This document shows positions 60,732 through 64,000 of a DNA stretch of 64,000 nt, piece by piece. The DNA is taken from assembly GCF_025264665.1 (NCBI RefSeq), contig NZ_CP073697.1:2480001-2544000 (forward strand), given 5' to 3'. The position numbers and the translations under genes are program-made. Source of the stretch: Edaphobacter flagellatus (GTDB taxonomy: Bacteria; Acidobacteriota; Terriglobia; Terriglobales; Acidobacteriaceae). Each line of letters starts with the position of its first letter. Within the stretch, counting starts at the first letter, position 1. The notes under the pieces are model-generated. The model had not been told where the DNA came from. It saw only the letters and a program-made list of their open reading frames with translations, and did not search any database.

Positions 60732-61682
60732 ATGGCGACACAAGAGACACAACAACTCGATGCGATCATCTCAAGCCGTCGCGCGCTGCTCGCGGCGGGA
60801 GGCGCGGCCCTGGCCGGTCTCGCATTGGCTTCCAAAGCCCAGGCGCAGACGACAGTGACAGATAACGATATCCTCAACTTCGCTTTAAATCTGGAATACC
60901 TCGAAGCGCAGTTCTACACGCTTGCGACTGCAGGGGTCACCATCGACAAGCTGGCCACACCGATTCCGGTTGCAGTGAACGGCGGTACGGCCGGCACGGT
61001 GACCTTGAAGCCAAGCTTTGCCAAGGTGCCGTTCAGTAACTCCGGCATCGCGTCCTACGCGGCTGAGACTGCGCTCGAAGAGCAGAAGCATGTAAAGTTT
61101 TTGCAATCTGCACTGGGCACATCCGCAGTGTCAATGCCCAACATCGACCTCTACAACTCATTCAATGCACTGGCTTCAGGAGCGGGCATCGGCTCCGTGT
61201 TCGATCCCTTTGCCAGCGACGCAAACTTCCTTATCGGAGCGTACATCTTTGAAGATGTCGGTGTCAGCGCCTATCATGGAGCCGCAGGCTTGATCTCTGA
61301 CAAAACGAAAATTCTTCCTGCTGCCGTGGGCATTCACGCCGTCGAGGCGTATCACGCAGGTCTGATTCGCACAACGATCGCGGGACTTGATGCGCAGGCA
61401 GGTAACACCGCGCTCAGCGGCTTGACGCAGAAGATCTCCGCCTTCCGCGCAAAGCTGGCAAATCCCTCTGGCACGCCGGTCGACGATGTCGGTGTAGGTA
61501 CGGTCAGCGTGGCGCTGAACGGAAGCAACAACAATTACATGGCTTCGACCATCGTCAATGCCGATTCGAATACGGTGGGTTGGAGCCGAACCACGACGCA
61601 GATTCTTGCGATTGTTACAGGTGGCAGCACAAAAAACGCGGGAGTCTTCTTCCCGAGCGGTCTGAACGGCACGATTAAGTAG
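60732..61682 (+). CDS. Tat-exported ferritin-like protein (copy 2)
   Basis: 316 aa. Twin-arginine leader SSRRALLAAGGAALAGLALA with AQA cleavage, so exported but not lipidated. Same bundle as its neighbour: ILNFALNLEYLEAQFYTLA, AAETALEEQKHVKFLQSAL, FLIGAYIFEDVGVSAYHGAA, VEAYHAGLIRTTI and a shared C-terminal FFPSGLNGTIK. The pair probably forms one complex. Cargo or reaction unknown. Confidence 0.85.
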   Translation: MATQETQQLDAIISSRRALLAAGGAALAGLALASKAQAQTTVTDNDILNFALNLEYLEAQFYTLATAGVTIDKLATPIPVAVNGGTAGTVTLKPSFAKVPFSNSGIASYAAETALEEQKHVKFLQSALGTSAVSMPNIDLYNSFNALASGAGIGSVFDPFASDANFLIGAYIFEDVGVSAYHGAAGLISDKTKILPAAVGIHAVEAYHAGLIRTTIAGLDAQAGNTALSGLTQKISAFRAKLANPSGTPVDDVGVGTVSVALNGSNNNYMASTIVNADSNTVGWSRTTTQILAIVTGGSTKNAGVFFPSGLNGTIK

Positions 61683-62001
61683 CGTAGACAATTGTGGCTT
61701 ACGGCGCCGCCCGGATCGCTCGCCAGTTGGGAGAGAGAAGGGCGGCGTTGTGGTGACGTGTGCGCTACCGGAGGCAGGCGCGAAGATTCCGAAGCCAGGG
61801 CTACCAATTATCGCCAAAATAATGGCGTTGGCTCGCCGCTGGATTTTCCGCGAGGGGATTTGTTAGTCTCGAGACGCGCACTTCCGAGGGTGCGTCCCGT
61901 CCGCGGAAAGGGATCATCCCACCTTGCATCTCTGCTGGTCGACAATCCACTCTCTTCTTGCCCGGCGAAGCGGATCGCGGGCACACAAGAAGGAGTGAGT
62001 C
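61683..62001. other. Intergenic region with ankyrin relic and promoter
   Basis: About 320 bp. It holds the relic described at 61692-61797, a small hairpin CGCCA/TGGCG (61812-61827), and the likely promoter and ribosome site (GAAGGAG) of the ankyrin gene. Confidence 0.6.
61692..61797 (+). pseudogene. Decayed copy of the ankyrin gene's 3' end
   Basis: The stretch GTGACG to GAAGCC (about 61752-61796) matches 63428-63472 inside the downstream ankyrin gene with 4 mismatches in 43 positions, including an identical GGCGCGAAGATTCCGAAGCC. Further upstream it encodes GSLASWERE, matching GSLNSWERE there, then loses frame. This is a relic of a tandem ankyrin paralog. Confidence 0.7.
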
Positions 62002-63531
62002 ATGTCTCTACGCGAACTTCCCGCGCGCCCTAACCTCGAACATCTGAAAAATCAGGCCCGTACGCTACAGCGAGCTGCGCTTGATCAGGACGCCTCCGCT
62101 ACAGCGCGGCTGGCTGCCTTTGGCGTTACATCCAACCCTAAGCTGGCCGATGCACTGCATGTGATCGCACGCGAGTATGGTTTCGACACGTGGCCTGCGC
62201 TGAAGCTGCATGTTGAAGTCAAGTCCGGTGAGCCGGAGGCGGCGCTGAGAGCAGCAATCAGGGCCGGTGATGCTGCGCTGGTGCGTGATGTGCTGAAGCT
62301 TCATCCATCGCTGAAGACGAAGCTCAACGAGCCGCTGATGGACTTCGATACGCCGGCGATTGTTGCGGCCGTGCAGAAGGGAAGCCGCGAGATGGTGGAT
62401 GCCCTGCTGGATGCGGGTGCGGACATCAATGCGCGTTCGCGCTGGTGGGCTGGCAGCTTCGGTGTGCTGGATTCGGCGAACGCAGAGCTGGCGGAGTACC
62501 TGATCGCACGCGGTGCTGTAGTGGACATCCACGCTGCAGCGCGGCTGGGGAAGGTCGATCAAGTGCGCGAGCTGCTGCAGCAAAAACCAGAGCTGGTGCA
62601 TGCGCGTGGCGGCGACGGGCAGCTGCCGTTGCACTTTGCTGCAACGGTGGACATTGCGGAACTGCTGCTCGAATATGGAGCGGATATCAATGCGCGCGAC
62701 ATCGATCATGAATCGACCGCGGCGCAGTATATGGCGTGCCAGCGGCAGTACATGGAGTGGCGCGAGCCGTATCGCCATGATGTGGCGCGTTTCCTGATCG
62801 CACGTGGAGCCGAGGCCGATATCCTGCTGGCGTCGGCCATCGGCGATGTGGCGCTGGTTGAGCGCATATTGAACGATGATCCGGAAACGGTACGGACGAC
62901 GGTAAGCGAGCGGTACTTTCCGAAGAAGAATCCCGAGGCCGGTGGCACGATCTATATGTACGGATTTGGTTTGACGCGGTCCCCGCATTCGATCGCGCAC
63001 CAGTTTGGGCACAAGGCGGTGTTCGATCTGCTGATGCAGCGTAGCGCTCCCTGGCTGCGTCTGGTGCAGGCAGCGGAACTGGGCGATGCGGCGATGGTGA
63101 AGCGGATCGTCGAGCAGCATCCGGCGGTGATTACACGGTTGACAGAGCACGCAGCGCGTCGCATCGTCGGCGCTGCGTTTCGCAACAATACGCGTGCAGT
63201 CGAGCTGTTGCTGGAGCAGGGCTGGCCATCGAAGGTTGCTCTTGAAAACGGACAGACGCCGCTGCACTGTGCGTCGTGGCATGGAAACATCGCAATGGTG
63301 CGTGCGCTGCTGGCGCACGAGGCTCCGGTCAATGTCTTCGAGACGGAATACGGTGGTAGTCCGCTGGCATGGGCGCTCCACGGCTCGCTGAACAGCTGGG
63401 AGCGCGAGAAAGGTGATTATCCCGCGGTGACGCGTGCACTGCTGGAGGCAGGCGCGAAGATTCCGAAGCCGGAGCGGCCTCTGGAAGCGACAGAAGAGGT
63501 GCTGGGTATCATCCAGCAACACAAGGAATGA
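62002..63531 (+). CDS. Ankyrin-repeat protein
   Basis: 509 aa. N-terminal LPARPNLEHLKNQARTLQRAAL and a helical lead-in, then ankyrin units from about 70: DTPAIVAAVQKGSREMVDALLDAGADINA, GQLPLHFAATVDIAELLLEYGADINARD, and near the end GQTPLHCASWHGNIAMVRALLAHEAPVNV. Middle units are degenerate. No signal peptide. A protein-binding scaffold; partner unknown. GAAGGAG lies upstream. Confidence 0.88.
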   Translation: MSLRELPARPNLEHLKNQARTLQRAALDQDASATARLAAFGVTSNPKLADALHVIAREYGFDTWPALKLHVEVKSGEPEAALRAAIRAGDAALVRDVLKLHPSLKTKLNEPLMDFDTPAIVAAVQKGSREMVDALLDAGADINARSRWWAGSFGVLDSANAELAEYLIARGAVVDIHAAARLGKVDQVRELLQQKPELVHARGGDGQLPLHFAATVDIAELLLEYGADINARDIDHESTAAQYMACQRQYMEWREPYRHDVARFLIARGAEADILLASAIGDVALVERILNDDPETVRTTVSERYFPKKNPEAGGTIYMYGFGLTRSPHSIAHQFGHKAVFDLLMQRSAPWLRLVQAAELGDAAMVKRIVEQHPAVITRLTEHAARRIVGAAFRNNTRAVELLLEQGWPSKVALENGQTPLHCASWHGNIAMVRALLAHEAPVNVFETEYGGSPLAWALHGSLNSWEREKGDYPAVTRALLEAGAKIPKPERPLEATEEVLGIIQQHKE

Positions 63532-63583
63532 TGCTGCTCGTGCCAACTCTTATTTCGTAACGATTTATGTCACAAATGAAACT

Positions 63584-64000
63584 TCAGGGGTGCCGGTCCG
63601 GCTGAGGGGTTGCTGTGGCCGGCGCCACTGTTGCTGCGGGTGCCGTCGTTCGTGGTTTGTCATACATCAGCTTGGCCAGTGTGAGCTCGATGGCTTCGGC
63701 CATCATGCGCTGGCCGCGTGTGTCGGGATGGAGCGCGGGGCTGGGATGTGGCTGGCGCGGGTCGTAAAAGAGCGATGTGTTAATGGCGCCGGAGGCGTCC
63801 TTGAAGGTGGAGCCGATGTCGAGGAACGTGACACGCGGATCGCCGTCGGCGACGGTATTTTTGCCGGATGCGTCGGGTTTGCCGATTCTTGGGGGGAAAC
63901 GTTTGGCGAGGTAGCTGTTGACCGCCTGGTCGGCAGCGGTCTTTTCAGGCGAAAAGCCTGTGGGCAGAATGCCGAGAATGAGCAGGCGTGTCTGCGGCAG
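63584..64000 (-). CDS. SGNH/GDSL hydrolase, N-terminus cut off by the window edge
   Basis: 138 visible residues to the stop at 63584. RLLILGILPTGFSPE, VNSYLAKRF, VTFLDIGSTFKDASGAI and SPALHPDTRGQRMMAEAIE give the late half of an SGNH fold, with Asp-x-x-His replaced by an HPDTRG arrangement seen in sialate-esterase-like members. A Thr/Pro/Ala-rich C-terminal tail follows. The start lies right of the window. Confidence 0.8.
   Translation of the reverse strand: MPQTRLLILGILPTGFSPEKTAADQAVNSYLAKRFPPRIGKPDASGKNTVADGDPRVTFLDIGSTFKDASGAINTSLFYDPRQPHPSPALHPDTRGQRMMAEAIELTLAKLMYDKPRTTAPAATVAPATATPQPDRHP

Noticed and set aside
62065..63546. 493-codon open frame opposite the ankyrin gene
   Set aside because: Composition is that of a mirror frame and no domain can be seen.
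1..64000. CRISPR arrays, rRNA operons, insertion-sequence transposases and prophage genes
   Set aside because: None seen on either strand; the only repeats are short extragenic units.

Overview
The window reads as a chromosome segment from a soil Acidobacteriaceae (class Terriglobia, near Granulicella, Terriglobus or Edaphobacter). Support: a duplicated orphan permease of the ADOP type, PadR-led operons, many secreted esterases and hydrolases, high GC, frequent TTG/GTG starts, and short repeats typical of that group. It lies close to the replication origin. dnaN and dnaA run leftward, and rpmH, rnpA, yidD and yidC run rightward. Downstream is rsmG-parA-parB with five perfect parS palindromes. 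No rRNA, tRNA or CRISPR array was recognised.

Layout. 1-18 kb: cut-off APC permease, cNMP-binding/DUF1003 protein, nitronate monooxygenase, tannase-type esterase, thrS, a TetR/aldo-keto reductase pair bracketed by two paralogous CxxC proteins, SRPBCC protein, folC-plsC, YncE-like propeller, Nudix hydrolase, a DUF892 remnant, an outer-membrane protein, a GyrI-like protein, dnaN. 18-26 kb: possible origin region, atypical SDR, secreted protein, PLC-like protein, dnaA, a frameshifted cupin gene, rpmH, a Gln-rich small protein, PilZ-rnpA-yidD. 26-34.6 kb: GNAT, secreted esterase, then an operon of PadR, membrane protein, hydrolase, ABC ATPase, Asp-heptad micropeptide and ABC permease, followed by yidC. 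34.6-45 kb: ADOP permease, DUF1080 hydrolase, O6-alkylguanine transferase, MFS carrier, alpha/beta hydrolase, phosphodiesterase/alkaline phosphatase, a GIY-YIG gene inside inverted repeats, glutamine-amidotransferase-like hydrolase. 45-50 kb: rsmG, parS sites, parA, parB, then two poorly known genes of lower GC. 50-64 kb: amidohydrolase, PstS-like fusion, DUF4242-DyP-encapsulin operon, membrane protein, htpG, two Tat-type ferritin-like proteins, an ankyrin gene with a decayed 3' copy of itself upstream, and a cut-off SGNH hydrolase.

The best leads are: (1) a 46-residue peptide with Asp at every seventh position, encoded between an ABC ATPase and its permease; (2) two operators with the same tandem design, one at padR and one 21.8 kb away at a secreted DUF6624-like gene; (3) a LacI-like palindrome shared by the DUF1080 gene and the encapsulin operon; (4) a GIY-YIG nuclease gene bracketed by inverted copies of a dispersed repeat; (5) DnaA-box-like sites spaced by about 21 bp beside the parS cluster.
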